DNA from: a virus
Strand: one strand, 5' to 3'
Length of the DNA: 41,610 nt
IMG/VR virus record: IMGVR_UViG_3300027796_000020
Coordinates: 1-41,610 of that record
Under the pieces are notes generated by a model that did no database searches, was not told the DNA's origin, and saw only the letters and a list, made by a program, of their open reading frames with translations. Positions within the stretch are counted from its first letter, which is position 1; every line of letters starts with the position of its first letter. The position numbers and the translations under genes are program-made. This document shows, in pieces, positions 30,071 through 37,428 of this stretch.

Positions 30071-30367
30071 ATGGAGATAATGATTGCTGTCATATCAAGC
30101 GGTGCTTTGTCCGCTATCATCAGTGGTTTGTTTACGGTCGCTCAAAATCGGAAAAAATGTAATGACGGTGTTCGGGCGGGTGTTCGACAACTGCTTTATG
30201 ATAAGATTAAGTTTCTCGGAAGAAAATATATCGAAGCGGGCGAAATATCATCTGAGGACTTAGAGGACTTGATTGATATGCACAAAATCTACCATGACGA
30301 TTTAGCGGGGAACGGATTTCTTGATTGCATAATGGCAGAGGTTAAGAAATTAAAGGTCGTTAAATAA
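30071..30367 (+). CDS. Membrane-anchored protein of the lysis region
   Basis: A 98-residue protein with one N-terminal hydrophobic helix (IMIAVISSGALSAIISGLF). A cytoplasmic helical part follows with GVRQLLYDKIKFLGRKYIEA and DLEDLIDMHKIYHDDL. This pattern is common beside holins in Clostridia phages and is usually left without a function; it might act as a holin partner or antiholin. It is the last gene of the rightward late region before the terminator. Confidence 0.75.
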   Translation: MEIMIAVISSGALSAIISGLFTVAQNRKKCNDGVRAGVRQLLYDKIKFLGRKYIEAGEISSEDLEDLIDMHKIYHDDLAGNGFLDCIMAEVKKLKVVK

Positions 30368-30587
30368 TTTCGTGTGCAATTTCGTGTGCATTATGATTAC
30401 TATTTAGGCGTATTTTACTATCATTGGTGATAGTTATCAATCATATCAAACAAGCAAAAATCCGCTCTGTTAAGCCATTATCGCTCAACGGTGCGGATTT
30501 CTTTTTGGTGCGGGTAACAGGGATCGAACCTGTCACATACCGCTATTTTATGCGGTTTATCCGTTACCGTGTGCAATAGCGTGTGCA
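30368..30587. other. attP: attP: tRNA 3'-end core flanked by paired integrase arm sites
   Basis: The centre (30506-30533, read leftward) is the 3' end of a tRNA: T-stem ACAGG/CCTGT, loop TTCGATC, acceptor strand TACCCGC, base A and CCA. CGTGTGCA occurs four times in the same direction: 30371-30378, 30383-30390, 30568-30575 and 30580-30587. Each pair has a 12-base period and the pairs flank the core. The right pair lies in the end of the integrase gene. These have the layout of arm-type integrase sites. A perfect 7-bp hairpin (30417-30423 with 30428-30434) lies between the left pair and the core. Confidence 0.8.
30450..30507. terminator. Bidirectional terminator ending the late region
   Basis: AAATCCGC (30458-30465) pairs with GCGGATTT (30493-30500); inside, GTTAAGC pairs with GCTCAAC (one G-U). 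T-rich runs follow in both directions (CTTTTTGG rightward, TTTTTGC leftward). It separates late rightward transcription from the integrase operon. Confidence 0.75.
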
Positions 30588-31639
30588 ATACCGTCAAAAT
30601 ACTTATTGCTAATATCGTCAAATTCGCTTTGCTTTTCAGCCATTAAGTGTTGATAAACCGTCTGTAACATATGGTCGGTTGAGTGTCCCAGACGGGCGGC
30701 AGCATACTTATTCGGAACGCCGAGAGCGAGCATGACCGAAGCGGAATAGTGGCGCAGGGCGTGGAATGTAACATCGTCCATGCCCGACAGATGGGCGGCA
30801 ACCGTATATCGGTGAGCGATTGCGCCGACCGTCAAAGTCACAATGCGTTCATCGGGCTTCTTACCCTTTATCACACGCTCAATCACTTCCGCAACATATT
30901 TCGGAACGCTCACGGTTCGTGTGCTTTTGGTGGTCTTTGTTCGGCTTTCGACAAACTCCCCATCACCCGCATAAAGATAGGCGCGTTGAATTTTCAATGT
31001 GCTTTTTTTCTTATCCCAATCGGTTGGTTTTAGCCCCATTATTTCCGATCTTCGCATACCGCAAAAAGCCGCAAGGATAATCAGTATTTCCATTTCCGTG
31101 TTTCGGACTATATCGAGCAGACACTTAATTTGGTCAGAGGTTGGTATCGCAATTTCAGATTTATTCTTTTGAACGAATACCACATCATCGCATGGGGCGT
31201 ATTTGTCAATGTGCTTAACGGCGGTGCAGACCACGCCATATACATTGCGTATAGTTTTGGGCGCAAGGGTTTTAACTCTTTTGCTTAACTTCATTTCAGC
31301 GTTGATTGCCGATTGGTAGTCGGTCGCTTTTAGTTGCGATATGTGCTTCCCCATAAGCCCGACAAACGATTTATCTCTCACCCTTTTATATTCCCGATAG
31401 GTGGTTGGGGAAAGGATATTGCTTCTCGATTCGATATATGCGTCAACCGCTTCGCCAACTGTATATCCGCTTTCCGCTTTGCGCTTGCGTTGTTCCTGAT
31501 ATTCCAAAGCAGCATATACCGCAGAATTTTCGGACGGTTCGGTAATGGATATTCGCTTTCCACTTTCGTCTATTACTTGTACACGCCAGTTGCCGGACGG
31601 AAGTTCGTGGGCTTTCGGGACGCTTTTATTTTTAGCCAT
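30557..31639 (-). CDS. int: Tyrosine integrase
   Basis: A 360-residue phage integrase. The N-terminal ~60 residues form an arm-binding-type domain (ELPSGNWRVQVIDESGKRIS), then a SAM-like core-binding domain (AVDAYIESRSNILSPTTYRE). The catalytic domain shows the conserved Arg in AFCGMRRSEIMGL near 195, HALRH near 292-296 and the active-site Tyr in TVYQHL near 326. It inserts phage DNA at a host tRNA 3' end through attP. The last residues (GIAHAIAHGNG) are encoded by two of the four arm-type repeats. The start overlaps the stop of the ImmA-like gene by one base, so they are co-transcribed leftward. Confidence 0.95.
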   Translation of the reverse strand: MAKNKSVPKAHELPSGNWRVQVIDESGKRISITEPSENSAVYAALEYQEQRKRKAESGYTVGEAVDAYIESRSNILSPTTYREYKRVRDKSFVGLMGKHISQLKATDYQSAINAEMKLSKRVKTLAPKTIRNVYGVVCTAVKHIDKYAPCDDVVFVQKNKSEIAIPTSDQIKCLLDIVRNTEMEILIILAAFCGMRRSEIMGLKPTDWDKKKSTLKIQRAYLYAGDGEFVESRTKTTKSTRTVSVPKYVAEVIERVIKGKKPDERIVTLTVGAIAHRYTVAAHLSGMDDVTFHALRHYSASVMLALGVPNKYAAARLGHSTDHMLQTVYQHLMAEKQSEFDDISNKYFDGIAHAIAHGNG

Positions 31640-32022
31640 TATAACACCCCTTTCCAGTGCTTAATCGCTTTGACCGCAAACTCATACGATACATCAAAGT
31701 ATTCCGCGACCTGCCAAGGCGCAACATACCCATCGTCCGACACAAGCGCACGAAATTTATAGCGAGGCACCAGTAAATCAATGGCGCATTTTGTGGCGGC
31801 TGATTCAGCTTTACGCATGGATTCCGAATCAGAGTAGCACGAATAAAACTCCCCTGTCAAAATATGCCCTATTTCGTGAGCGAGAGATTCCCTTGTTTCG
31901 TATGAAGGGTCTATGCCTATTGTTCTGTTTGGAAGTGAAAATGCCGTGTTGCCTATGGGAATAAATTCTATATGTATATTTTCGGCATCTGCGTAAAGAT
32001 ATAGTTCTTTCGGATTCATCAT
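31639..32022 (-). CDS. immA: ImmA/IrrE-like metalloprotease
   Basis: A 127-residue protein with the zinc-peptidase motif SLAHEIGHILTG near residues 46-57 and further conserved acidic residues (ESAATKCAIDLLVP) typical of ImmA/IrrE. In ICEBs1 and related elements, such proteases cleave the XRE repressor encoded beside them after DNA damage. Here the repressor gene lies just upstream on the same strand, so cleavage of that repressor is the natural inference. The ATG-ATG start has GGAGGAAC upstream. Confidence 0.88.
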   Translation of the reverse strand: MMNPKELYLYADAENIHIEFIPIGNTAFSLPNRTIGIDPSYETRESLAHEIGHILTGEFYSCYSDSESMRKAESAATKCAIDLLVPRYKFRALVSDDGYVAPWQVAEYFDVSYEFAVKAIKHWKGVL

Positions 32023-32093
32023 TCGGTTGTTCCTCCGAAGAACAGTTTATCTCACTCGCTGTACAATATAACGGTCTTTGCCCAAGCCGATAT

Positions 32094-32390
32094 TTATTTA
32101 TTATCCCTTGTAAGGAATTTGATGTGTTCCATGATTGTTGCTTTCTGTTCCGCTGAAAGCGTATTGAAATCACGGTTCAGGGCGAACATTGTGATTTCGT
32201 CTTCGAGAAGTTCCGATTTGGGTATTTTGAAATACACGGAGAGCTTTTCAATCATTCCCATGCGTGGTTGGTTTCTTTCTGTTTCCCATGCAGATACAGC
32301 CTTTTGCGTAACATTAAGTTCCTCTGCAAGTTCGTACTGGTCTATTCCTCTAAGCTCTCGCAATTTCTTGATATTGTTTCCCACTGACAT
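32094..32390 (-). CDS. XRE-family prophage repressor (CI-like)
   Basis: A 98-residue repressor. The ATG at 32390 is chosen because AAAGGGGG lies eight bases upstream; earlier ATG/GTG codons overlap that site. The HTH (about residues 5-60) includes LRELRGIDQYELAEELNVTQ and AVSAWETERNQPRMGMIEKL. The C-terminal part is a short helix (LSAEQKATIMEHIKFL) and lacks a LexA-like peptidase, which fits inactivation by ImmA instead of self-cleavage. It faces the early operon across the operator region 32400-32533. Confidence 0.88.
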   Translation of the reverse strand: MSVGNNIKKLRELRGIDQYELAEELNVTQKAVSAWETERNQPRMGMIEKLSVYFKIPKSELLEDEITMFALNRDFNTLSAEQKATIMEHIKFLTRDNK

Positions 32391-32399
32391 AACCATCAC

Positions 32400-32533
32400 C
32401 CCCTTTCGTGTGATGACTATATTGTACTATTATAAATTACAAATTACAATAGAATGTCACAATATTACTATTTTTGAGTGTTGACAAACTACAATAAATA
32501 GTTTAAAATGAACACAAGAAACGAGGTGATTGG
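32400..32533. promoter_or_regulatory. Lysis-lysogeny switch: divergent promoters and operators
   Basis: Rightward: TTGACA (32481-32486), a 17-base spacer, TAAAAT (32504-32509). Leftward: TATAAT (32434-32429) with a poor -35 box. TACAAT occurs at 32445-32450 and 32490-32495, and its inverse ATTGTA at 32421-32426. TATTGTA (32420-32426) and TACAATA (32445-32451) form a perfect inverted pair around the leftward -10 box. These are likely repressor or Cro sites. Confidence 0.65.
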
Positions 32534-32749
32534 ATGACTTTAGAGAATTTAACGCTCAAGCAACGGCGTGTAATGAACGGATATACACAGCAATATGTAG
32601 CTGATAAAATCAAAGTTCATGTGAATACATACCGTAGAATTGAGCGAAACCCCACATCGGCTAATGTTAAGGTCGATACTGCGCTTGAACTTGCGGAATT
32701 ATACGGTGTCCAAATCGGCGCGATTTTTTTTGCCCCCATAACCATTTAA
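32534..32749 (+). CDS. Cro-like XRE regulator
   Basis: A 71-residue protein consisting of one HTH domain (LTLKQRRVMNGYTQQYVADK, VHVNTYRRIERNP), the first rightward gene beyond the repressor. GAGGTGATT precedes the ATG. Its position and size fit a Cro-type protein that shuts off the repressor during lytic growth. The short hydrophobic end (GAIFFAPITI) may help dimerise. Confidence 0.82.
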   Translation: MTLENLTLKQRRVMNGYTQQYVADKIKVHVNTYRRIERNPTSANVKVDTALELAELYGVQIGAIFFAPITI

Positions 32750-32786
32750 AATAGTTACGTGTATAAATAGTATAGGGGAAAGAAGA

Positions 32787-32987
32787 ATGAAGCAACTGGG
32801 AGAATTGGGCGCAACGCTCAAAAAGTATCAAGCGTTATCGGGAATCGGAAACACGGAACTATCAATGGCAATGCGGATAAGCACCGCAACATTCTACCGC
32901 AAGGCGAGGGATGATAACTTCTCCGCAAACGAACTTCGCTTGGCAGCGAGAAAACTGAAAATTCCAAAAGGGGAATTGGCAATTTGA
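32787..32987 (+). CDS. Small HTH regulator
   Basis: A 66-residue protein with a helix-turn-helix (LSMAMRISTATFYRKARDD) of the kind seen in phage Cro/antirepressor-type proteins, followed by NELRLAARKLKIPKGELA. AGAAGAATG gives only a weak binding site. It is the second regulator in the early operon, and its target is unknown. Confidence 0.72.
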   Translation: MKQLGELGATLKKYQALSGIGNTELSMAMRISTATFYRKARDDNFSANELRLAARKLKIPKGELAI

Positions 32988-33006
32988 GAAAGGATGATAA
33001 ACCAAA

Positions 33007-33363
33007 ATGAAAGAACAGATACCCAAGATTAACAAACTGGTCGATGAAGCCCTTGCGGAAGAAGCTCTTTATGTGAGCGGAAGCGGAATCAATAATTCAG
33101 ATCACGAATCCTACGCCTACATTCTGCAAGAGTTCGACAACACAGACCGCGAAATTCGTATGTTCGGGCTTGACCTTGCGGGGTGGTGGTACGAGATTAA
33201 ACGCTCCAAATTAGACACAATCGAAACCGCCGATGACAAACGCGAGTATCTAAAGGTCATGAACGCAAGGGCGGTCAGTATCGCGTGCTATGCCATTGAA
33301 CTGGCGGCGATGGTCAAGAAAGCAACGGTCACACTCAACAACCGGACAGACGAGGAGGAATGA
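33007..33363 (+). CDS. Hypothetical early protein
   Basis: A 118-residue, mostly helical protein (IPKINKLVDEALAEEALYVS, FGLDLAGWWYEIKRSKLDTI, ARAVSIACYAIELAAMVKKA). AAAGGATG lies upstream of the start. It resembles no family I can name; the hydrophobic helices are too polar for clear membrane spans. The stop overlaps the ATG of the next gene. Confidence 0.7.
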   Translation: MKEQIPKINKLVDEALAEEALYVSGSGINNSDHESYAYILQEFDNTDREIRMFGLDLAGWWYEIKRSKLDTIETADDKREYLKVMNARAVSIACYAIELAAMVKKATVTLNNRTDEEE

Positions 33364-33533
33364 TGAAAACAAGCGAAAAATGCTATGGCACCGCAATGTT
33401 CATTATCTTAATGGTCGCAGTACTCGCGGACAGCCCGAATTTTCAATTATGGACGGCAATCGCTGTTCTCGGAATCATCGGCGCGGGCGCATTGATTAAA
33501 TGGGCTATGTCTTTAGAACGGAGGGGGAAGTAA
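33363..33533 (+). CDS. 56-residue membrane protein
   Basis: The ATG overlaps the preceding TGA (TGATG) and GAGGAGGAATG provides a strong binding site. It encodes two hydrophobic segments (TAMFIILMVAVLA and WTAIAVLGIIGAGALIKWAM) and a basic end (LERRGK), as a two-helix membrane protein. The function is unknown; small membrane proteins in early phage operons often affect exclusion or host physiology, but nothing here shows this. Confidence 0.65.
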   Translation: MKTSEKCYGTAMFIILMVAVLADSPNFQLWTAIAVLGIIGAGALIKWAMSLERRGK

Positions 33534-33596
33534 CAACACAAACCATCAAATAAAGGGAGGTGAATCAAAACGGCGTTTCCATTTACGAGGTCAGAG

Positions 33597-33797
33597 GTGT
33601 TCGCGTATCGGCTAAAGCAATTAAGGGAAAATCGCGGACTAAAGCAATGTCATGTGGCAAAAGCACTCTATGTTACGGATAGAACAATGTCAAACTACGA
33701 GTGCGGAAGATACATACCGAATGTGGAGTTCCTTGTAGCAATCGCAAACTATTTCGATGTTACGGTCGATTGGCTACTCGGACGAGACAAACTATAA
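33597..33797 (+). CDS. XRE-family HTH regulator (early operon)
   Basis: A 66-residue single HTH domain (LRENRGLKQCHVAKALYVTD, TMSNYECGRYIPNVEFL) ending in VDWLLGRDKL. The GTG at 33597 has only ACGAGG nearby. A much stronger GGGAGGTGA lies at 33555-33563 and would fit a longer in-frame start near 33564, where only ATC is found. The true start is therefore uncertain by about 11 residues. It is the third HTH protein of the early region. Confidence 0.75.
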   Translation: MFAYRLKQLRENRGLKQCHVAKALYVTDRTMSNYECGRYIPNVEFLVAIANYFDVTVDWLLGRDKL

Positions 33798-33814
33798 ATT
33801 AGGAGGAAGAATTA

Positions 33815-34747
33815 ATGGCAATAATTAAACCCGAAAATATGGACTTTAGGAACAAAAATATAATCATGATAATCAGCGGATTGCCGGGTGTTGGCAAAAC
33901 AACCCTTGCGCTCTCTGCACCCGATGTGCTTCTTATTGACGCAGACGAGGGCATGGCAAGAGTAAGACCCGACCACCGCAAAGACAGTTCAATCTGCAAA
34001 ACCTACGAGGATTTGCTTGAAGACATTAAAACCGCAGAGGGCAAATATAAAACCCTCGTCATCGACACCTGCGGCGCTCTCATTGACCTGCTCAAAGATT
34101 GGGCGGTCAGAACAGACACCAAAGCGAGCAAAGCGTCAGGCGGTATCTCTTTGCAGGGTTTCGGCGTAGTCAAGACAGAGTTCCTTCGATTCTCCGCTGA
34201 ACTTCGCAAAAAATTCAATGTCATATTCCTTTTCCACGAAAGTAAGGAAAAGCAGAACGATGACACATGGTATGAAATCGTCTGCGAGGGCAGCGCGCGA
34301 ACACTCGTGTGGCAACCCGCCGATCTGGGCGCTCACTTGCACATCGTAAACGGAGAGCGTTATCTCGGATTCACACCGACCATGAACTACAACGCAAAGT
34401 CGGCATACGGAATTAAAGGACTTATCAAAGTCCCCGAACTCAAAGAGGGTGAACCGAATGTGTTCCTCACAAAGCTGTTCGCTCTGGTCAAAGATAATAT
34501 CGCTTCGGAATCCGCTTCGCTCAAGCCCCAACAGGAAGCCTACGAAAAAGCAATGGTTTCCGGTCGAGCAATCCTTGACGAAATAAAAACCCCCGAAGCC
34601 GCCACGACAGCCCTTGCGGATATTCGCGCTTTAACTCACGGGCTGACCAGTTTGAAAGAACTTACAGACGCTTTCAAGAAAAAGATTGATGAACTCGGCT
34701 ATGTTGCAGACCCCGCAACCAAAACATATGTCGCAAAGGCAAAGTAA
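33815..34747 (+). CDS. Sak4-like RecA-fold ATPase (AAA_24)
   Basis: A 310-residue protein. Walker A SGLPGVGKTT near residues 21-30, Walker B KTLVIDTCGALI near 86-97, and a later region with VIFLFHESKE (sensor-type) near 137-147. The RecA-like core of about 220 residues is followed by a helical tail. This matches phage nucleotide-binding proteins of the AAA_24 family, related to Sak4, which promote single-strand annealing with a partner SSB. The SSB gene 1 kb downstream supports a recombination role. AGGAGGAAG precedes the ATG. Confidence 0.85.
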   Translation: MAIIKPENMDFRNKNIIMIISGLPGVGKTTLALSAPDVLLIDADEGMARVRPDHRKDSSICKTYEDLLEDIKTAEGKYKTLVIDTCGALIDLLKDWAVRTDTKASKASGGISLQGFGVVKTEFLRFSAELRKKFNVIFLFHESKEKQNDDTWYEIVCEGSARTLVWQPADLGAHLHIVNGERYLGFTPTMNYNAKSAYGIKGLIKVPELKEGEPNVFLTKLFALVKDNIASESASLKPQQEAYEKAMVSGRAILDEIKTPEAATTALADIRALTHGLTSLKELTDAFKKKIDELGYVADPATKTYVAKAK

Positions 34748-35333
34748 GCGATACCGCATAACGCAGACATTGCTAAGCGGTTGGTTGTGGAGTTACAAGA
34801 TTGACGATGGTTACGAGGACTTTCTTAAAACGCTAAACCGAGAACCCAAACAACAGACAAAGGCGATGCTTGACGGAATCCGCTTTGAGAACGTCCTTAA
34901 CGCCACGCTGAACGGCGCAGAGATAGACCCCACGCATGAGTGGTACGAACCAATCAAAAAGCTTCTACCCTCCTTGCAGGGGGCTTCACAGCAGGTTGTG
35001 CTGTACAAAGATATGACGGTAAACGGAGTGGACTTCCTGTTGCATGGAGTACTTGATTATTTGCGGGCGGGGGTTATCTACGATACCAAATTCAGCAAGA
35101 CATACGAGGTTGGCAAGTATCTTGATTCCGTTCAGCACCCGATGTACTTTGCGCTCACGCCCGAAGCGTATGAGTTCCAATATCTGATCTGCGATGGAAC
35201 ATGGGTTTACACCGAAACCTATCGCCCCGATGATGTTGAACCCATCGAGCGAACAATCAAACAATTCATGGAATTTCTCGACAAGCGAGATTTGGTCAAA
35301 ATCTATTGCGAAAAATGGCAAGCTAAATTTTGA
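34728..35333 (+). CDS. PD-(D/E)XK nuclease (RecB/Cas4-like fold)
   Basis: A 201-residue protein; the ATG at 34728 overlaps the Sak4 gene end by 20 bases. Conserved nuclease motifs are visible: the N-terminal segment TQTLLSGWLW, GIRFENVLNA, LLHGVLDY (first catalytic Asp near 110), VIYDTKFS (D-x-K near 118-121), and QHPMY (Q-x3-Y near 133-137). No cluster of four cysteines is present, so it lacks the iron-sulphur site of true Cas4. It probably trims DNA ends for the annealing system encoded beside it. Confidence 0.82.
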   Translation: MSQRQSKRYRITQTLLSGWLWSYKIDDGYEDFLKTLNREPKQQTKAMLDGIRFENVLNATLNGAEIDPTHEWYEPIKKLLPSLQGASQQVVLYKDMTVNGVDFLLHGVLDYLRAGVIYDTKFSKTYEVGKYLDSVQHPMYFALTPEAYEFQYLICDGTWVYTETYRPDDVEPIERTIKQFMEFLDKRDLVKIYCEKWQAKF

Positions 35334-35342
35334 GGAGGTTTT

Positions 35343-35456
35343 ATGAGCAAGATACAACAGTACGAATCCGAAAAGAAAATCATTCAAGCCAAAGGGCTTT
35401 CAGCAGACGAATACGACAAGGCGATTCGGGAACTCATGCGGAGGTTGAAGATATGA
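35343..35456 (+). CDS. 37-residue hypothetical protein
   Basis: The ATG has a perfect GAGGAGG site and the stop overlaps the next start (ATGA). The protein is one charged helix (SKIQQYESEKKIIQAKGLSA, then DEYDKAIRELMRRLKI). Binding site and coupling make it a credible gene. The function is unknown. Confidence 0.55.
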   Translation: MSKIQQYESEKKIIQAKGLSADEYDKAIRELMRRLKI

Positions 35457-35758
35457 CAACAGGGTTCGCCAAAGAGCTGTCAAGCGCAATCATTCTTCAA
35501 GCGGTCATGGACTGGCGGTTTCTCATTGAATATACCAATAACTTTGAGAAATACAAGAACATGAAGCACCCGCCGGACTACACATTCGCAACCATCAGAA
35601 CATTCTTTAAAAGCGATTGGTGCTTATTGCTTTGCGAAAGCATTGACCCAAAAATTATTTTGGAGAAACTTGAAAAAGAAAGAAGACAAGCGGTAAAGGT
35701 AAAGGCAAATAAAAAAAACAAAGGAGTATATTATGTCGAATTGGAATTATGTTCGTGA
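35453..35758 (+). CDS. Hypothetical early protein
   Basis: A 101-residue helical protein. The ATG at 35453 overlaps the preceding stop and has GGAGG about ten bases upstream. Contents: ELSSAIILQAVMDWRFLIEY, FATIRTFFKSDWCLLLCESI, and a lysine-rich end (VKVKANKKNKG). Small helical proteins of this pattern, with a tryptophan-rich centre, occur near recombination genes of Firmicutes phages, without known role. The end overlaps the SSB gene by 26 bases. Confidence 0.7.
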   Translation: MTTGFAKELSSAIILQAVMDWRFLIEYTNNFEKYKNMKHPPDYTFATIRTFFKSDWCLLLCESIDPKIILEKLEKERRQAVKVKANKKNKGVYYVELELCS

Positions 35759-36161
35759 GGAAAAAGCAAATGTTTTGGCAGGGGATTTGAGGTTTGAGGT
35801 TGTTTCTGCCGAAGAAAAAATGTCGAAGTCAGAGAAGAAAATGATTGTGATTGGTTTGAAACCAAACGGCGCAGAATTTGTGGTTAATGACTATATCGTT
35901 GAGGGCGATTACTTCAACCGCAACATGACGCAGTTCTTCGATTCAACCGGAATCAAAGCGGGGGATTTTAACTTCCTCACATGGATTGGCGCAACGGGTG
36001 CAGCGAGATTCAAAGAGGACGAGAACGGGTATCTTAAACGCCAATATTATCTTGACCAAAGAAAAGCTGCAACGCTCCCTGCGTGGGTCGGCACAATTCC
36101 CCAACGCCAAACAGTAACCGATTTTGAAGAAGTCGGAACTGACAACGATTTGCCTTTCTAA
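35733..36161 (+). CDS. ssb: Single-stranded DNA-binding protein (DUF669-like)
   Basis: A 142-residue protein with an AAGGAG site. The strand-rich body (DLRFEVVSAEEKMSKSEKKM, IVEGDYFNRNMTQFFDSTG) resembles the phage DUF669 family. The acidic end GTDNDLPF matches the C-terminal tip by which bacterial SSBs recruit partner proteins. It should coat single strands during replication and work with the Sak4-like ATPase and the nuclease beside it. Confidence 0.8.
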   Translation: MSNWNYVREEKANVLAGDLRFEVVSAEEKMSKSEKKMIVIGLKPNGAEFVVNDYIVEGDYFNRNMTQFFDSTGIKAGDFNFLTWIGATGAARFKEDENGYLKRQYYLDQRKAATLPAWVGTIPQRQTVTDFEEVGTDNDLPF

Positions 36162-36176
36162 ATCAGATCACATTAA

Positions 36177-36215
36177 GCGGGCGGCGGTTGAAAGATACCG
36201 CCCCCGCGAGGAGGT
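36177..36215 (+). promoter_or_regulatory. Strong RNA hairpin upstream of the ERCC4 gene start
   Basis: An 11-bp GC-rich stem with one bulged C (36177-36188 with 36197-36207) and an eight-base loop. It lies 15 bases behind the ssb stop and ends directly at the GAGGAGG binding site of the next gene (36208-36215). With no T-run it is not a terminator. It could set the translation rate or protect the mRNA. Confidence 0.5.
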
Positions 36216-36222
36216 TAAACGA

Positions 36223-36732
36223 TTGCGGAAATACTTAACCGAGAAAGAGATAAACGAGCAACTCAAAGAATTGACAATCATATCCGACAAGCGAGAGCAA
36301 GTGAACCAACACATTCTCAAGTACTTCGATGAAAAGAAAATCAGTTATATCGAGAGGTCGCTGACCACAGGCGATTACTCGGCAATGATAGGCGACATGA
36401 CGCTTGAGCGTGATGTGGTGATTGAACGCAAAGCGAACTTAGACGAGATAGCGGGGAACTTCACCGTTGACCGTGTGCGGTTCGAGGACGAGTTTACCCG
36501 CGCAAAAGCAGAGGGATTAAAGGTTTTCCTGCTGATTGAAAACGCCACATTCACGGATATATTCGCGCACAACTACATCAGCAAGTTAGATCCAAAGAGT
36601 TTACTTGCTTCGTTGCTTTCGTGGCAAGTGAGATTCAATATAACAATCATTTTCTGCAAACCAAGCGAGACCGGACAGATCACATACGGCATTTTATATT
36701 ATGCCGCGAGGGAAGCATTAAAGAAAGGATGA
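36223..36732 (+). CDS. ERCC4/XPF-type nuclease
   Basis: A 169-residue protein. The TTG at 36223 is chosen because GAGGAGG ends eight bases before it; the longer open frame from 36124 overlaps ssb and lacks a site. Motifs: LTIISDKREQVNQHILKYF (Asp and D-x-R-E), TTGDYSAMIG, VVIERKANLDEIAGNF (E-R-K, the XPF catalytic core), then RFEDEFTRAKAEGLKVFLLI. XPF-type enzymes cut branched DNA near single/double-strand junctions. Here it probably resolves recombination or replication forks. Confidence 0.85.
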   Translation: MRKYLTEKEINEQLKELTIISDKREQVNQHILKYFDEKKISYIERSLTTGDYSAMIGDMTLERDVVIERKANLDEIAGNFTVDRVRFEDEFTRAKAEGLKVFLLIENATFTDIFAHNYISKLDPKSLLASLLSWQVRFNITIIFCKPSETGQITYGILYYAAREALKKG

Positions 36733-36737
36733 CCAAA

Positions 36738-37391
36738 ATGAAAAAAGAAATCGAGAGAATTGAAAAGGAACTCGTAGATTTGAGAAATTCAATGTCAAAC
36801 CGCATTGGAAACATCTGTGCGGAATTGGCGAAACTTAAACAGGAGGACAAGCCCGACACTGTTCGGCTTTGGTGCGCGAATGGAAAAAATCGCGGACATG
36901 TTGAAACCGTTGCCGAGGGTACTTGGTTAGCGTGTAGTGACGGTGGAAGATATTATAAACTTGTCAAGCGCCCTGCCAAAGAGGGGGAGTGGGCAAGAAA
37001 TATCAAAACAGGCGAAGTGAGCAAGGTTATTTCTGAATGTGATGATGAAAGTGGTAGTGTGTATGTCCGCACAAATCAACACAACAGAGTATATAGAGGG
37101 GATTCTGCAAAAGCATTAATATCCCCACCGTTTGATTTTTGGAATGAAACCTACTACGAAGTAATCGAAAACTACCACAGCGAACACGAACCCGAACCCG
37201 AACTGCTGCAAGGCGCGGTGGTGTGCATTATGAGCAATGATAGCAAGTGGATGAAACTCGGAAAGAAATACATAGCCGTTGATGGCATAATCACGCTCGA
37301 CGATGGTTACAAAACGAAGCCGCAGAAATCAATCGAATCATTTAACGAAGATTGGGCGCGAATCAAGATCGCCCGACTGATCGAAAATTAA
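36738..37391 (+). CDS. Hypothetical early protein with coiled-coil start
   Basis: A 217-residue protein; the ATG at 36738 has AAAGG nine bases upstream and is preferred over the in-frame ATG at 36729. The first ~38 residues form a coiled coil (KEIERIEKELVDLRNSMSNR). The rest holds two strand-rich parts (AEGTWLACSDGGRYYKLVKR; VVCIMSNDSKWMKLGKKYIA) with an acidic strip (HSEHEPEPELL) between them. I do not recognise a family; a small SH3-like or KOW-like fold is possible. Confidence 0.7.
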   Translation: MKKEIERIEKELVDLRNSMSNRIGNICAELAKLKQEDKPDTVRLWCANGKNRGHVETVAEGTWLACSDGGRYYKLVKRPAKEGEWARNIKTGEVSKVISECDDESGSVYVRTNQHNRVYRGDSAKALISPPFDFWNETYYEVIENYHSEHEPEPELLQGAVVCIMSNDSKWMKLGKKYIAVDGIITLDDGYKTKPQKSIESFNEDWARIKIARLIEN

Positions 37392-37428
37392 CCCGCATTA
37401 CAGAAATTATAGGATGGAGGAAAAGGGA

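Noticed and set aside
30506-30560. Possible complete tRNA gene on the minus strand, since T-arm, acceptor strand and CCA are visible and a hairpin (ACCGC/GCGGT) precedes them
   Set aside because: The hairpin has an eight-base loop, no D-arm or 5' acceptor strand follows, and the sequence runs straight into the integrase stop. It is a tRNA 3' fragment within attP.
34728-35333. A true Cas4 protein
   Set aside because: The PD-(D/E)XK motifs fit, but the four iron-sulphur cysteines of Cas4 are missing and no other cas gene is present.
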